Shown here: positions 1 through 64,000 of the stretch, one piece after another | Position numbering within the stretch: the first letter of the stretch is position 1 | Layout of the letters: each line of letters begins with the position of its first letter | From: Tubiluchus corallicola | Lineage: Eukaryota > Priapulida > Priapulimorpha > Priapulimorphida > Tubiluchidae | DNA length: 64,000 nt | Direction: 5' to 3' | Assembly (NCBI GenBank): GCA_030141605.1 | Contig: JAQGDQ010000023.1 | Span: 1,048,328 to 1,112,327, forward strand | The notes under the pieces: model-generated | Told to the model about the DNA's origin: nothing | Databases searched by the model: none | The model's input: only the letters and a program-made list of their open reading frames with translations | Translations under genes and position numbers: made by a program

Positions 1-63488
<63,488 letters not shown>

Positions 63489-63883
63489 CTGTCAAAAAAA
63501 TAAAAATTATAGTTAACAATAACTGATTGTCAAAGAAACATAGCAAATTATTACAAATTATGCAAAAAACAGGTTAAGTGATTACCAAAAGATAACCAAA
63601 TCTAAGTGCTTCGGATTCCAAGGATAATGACATTGGTAATGTTAGGGATAATTTATGCTTATAACTTTCTTTGTTATAATTTGAATTGTCAGTTTCATAG
63701 GCTGTGTAATTTTAAGTTAGTCTGAATCTGCTACCTTTGCAGGGATGATGGGTGCAATGTATAATAAATAATAATGATCAAATGTTATGACATACATGTA
63801 CAGAGTTTCATAGTGTTTTCAATACAAACAGCTATTATAACTAATGTTTTTTATTGTACAATTAGTACTAACCTGACTAAAAA

Positions 63884-63934
63884 TAAAATCTTATTACCAC
63901 TACCGCTACCACCGAATCACGCAATAAGATTTTA
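63884..63934. repeat. 12-bp perfect inverted repeat
   Basis: TAAAATCTTATT and AATAAGATTTTA around a 27-nt loop that contains ACCACTACCGCTACCACCG. Could be a small hairpin or the ends of a tiny element. The rest of 63489-64000 shows nothing. Confidence 0.7.
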
Positions 63935-64000
63935 GATGATTTTTATTACATTTAACAATTCAAGGTTCGTCTATTCCACATAATGCAACACATAACAGAG

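Overview
This is a stretch of an animal nuclear genome, AT-rich, with small exons, GT-AG introns and degraded transposable elements between the exons. Almost all the host coding signal belongs to one gene on the minus strand: the N-terminal half of phosphatidylinositol 4-kinase III alpha (PI4KA; Stt4 in yeast). I traced 28 exons. The most upstream lies at 63369-63488 and the last, partial, at 1-22. The first coding exon(s) lie right of base 64000, and the catalytic half lies left of base 1. The 27 complete exons total 3261 nt (1087 codons). They join through 26 splice junctions without breaking frame, and they follow human PI4KA block by block from near the N-terminus to about the middle of the roughly 2100-residue protein. 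The sequence does not identify the species. Divergence from vertebrates and the repeat content (Penelope-like, LINE, hAT, pogo/Tigger, Harbinger-like and Ty3/gypsy) fit an invertebrate.

Layout, left to right. 1-8 kb: exons E28-E22, with a very long GA microsatellite, a cluster of AGGTCA motifs, a Penelope-like element (PLE) with inverted ends, and a LINE endonuclease relic. 8-15.3 kb: one intron holding a hAT element with perfect 8-bp target duplications, a LINE reverse-transcriptase relic, and a Ty3/gypsy element with both LTRs but little interior. 15.3-20.8 kb: exons E21-E19, a putative MITE, another LINE relic and a Tigger-like element. 20.8-32.7 kb: the largest intron (11.9 kb), with a 41-bp minisatellite, a decayed LINE whose ORF1 appears to carry a PHD finger and a KH domain, another LINE end, a PLE endonuclease with an inverted partner, and a hAT MITE. 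32.7-46.7 kb: exons E18-E11, with PLE fragments and a hairpin. 46.7-51.7 kb: an intron filled with two LINE relics and a PLE end. 51.7-57.5 kb: exons E10-E5, with a Tigger-like element nested in a Harbinger-like element. 57.5-64 kb: exons E4-E1 and two more LINE relics.

What this means. By homology the host protein is the scaffold half of the plasma-membrane PI 4-kinase, an alpha-solenoid that contacts TTC7/FAM126 in the human complex. Everything else is intronic sequence. No tRNA, rRNA, CRISPR array or second host gene was found. The least ordinary items are the LINE ORF1 with a KH domain, several PLE ends carrying hammerhead-ribozyme-like cores, and two possible splice switches in PI4KA (54.5 kb and 61.4 kb).
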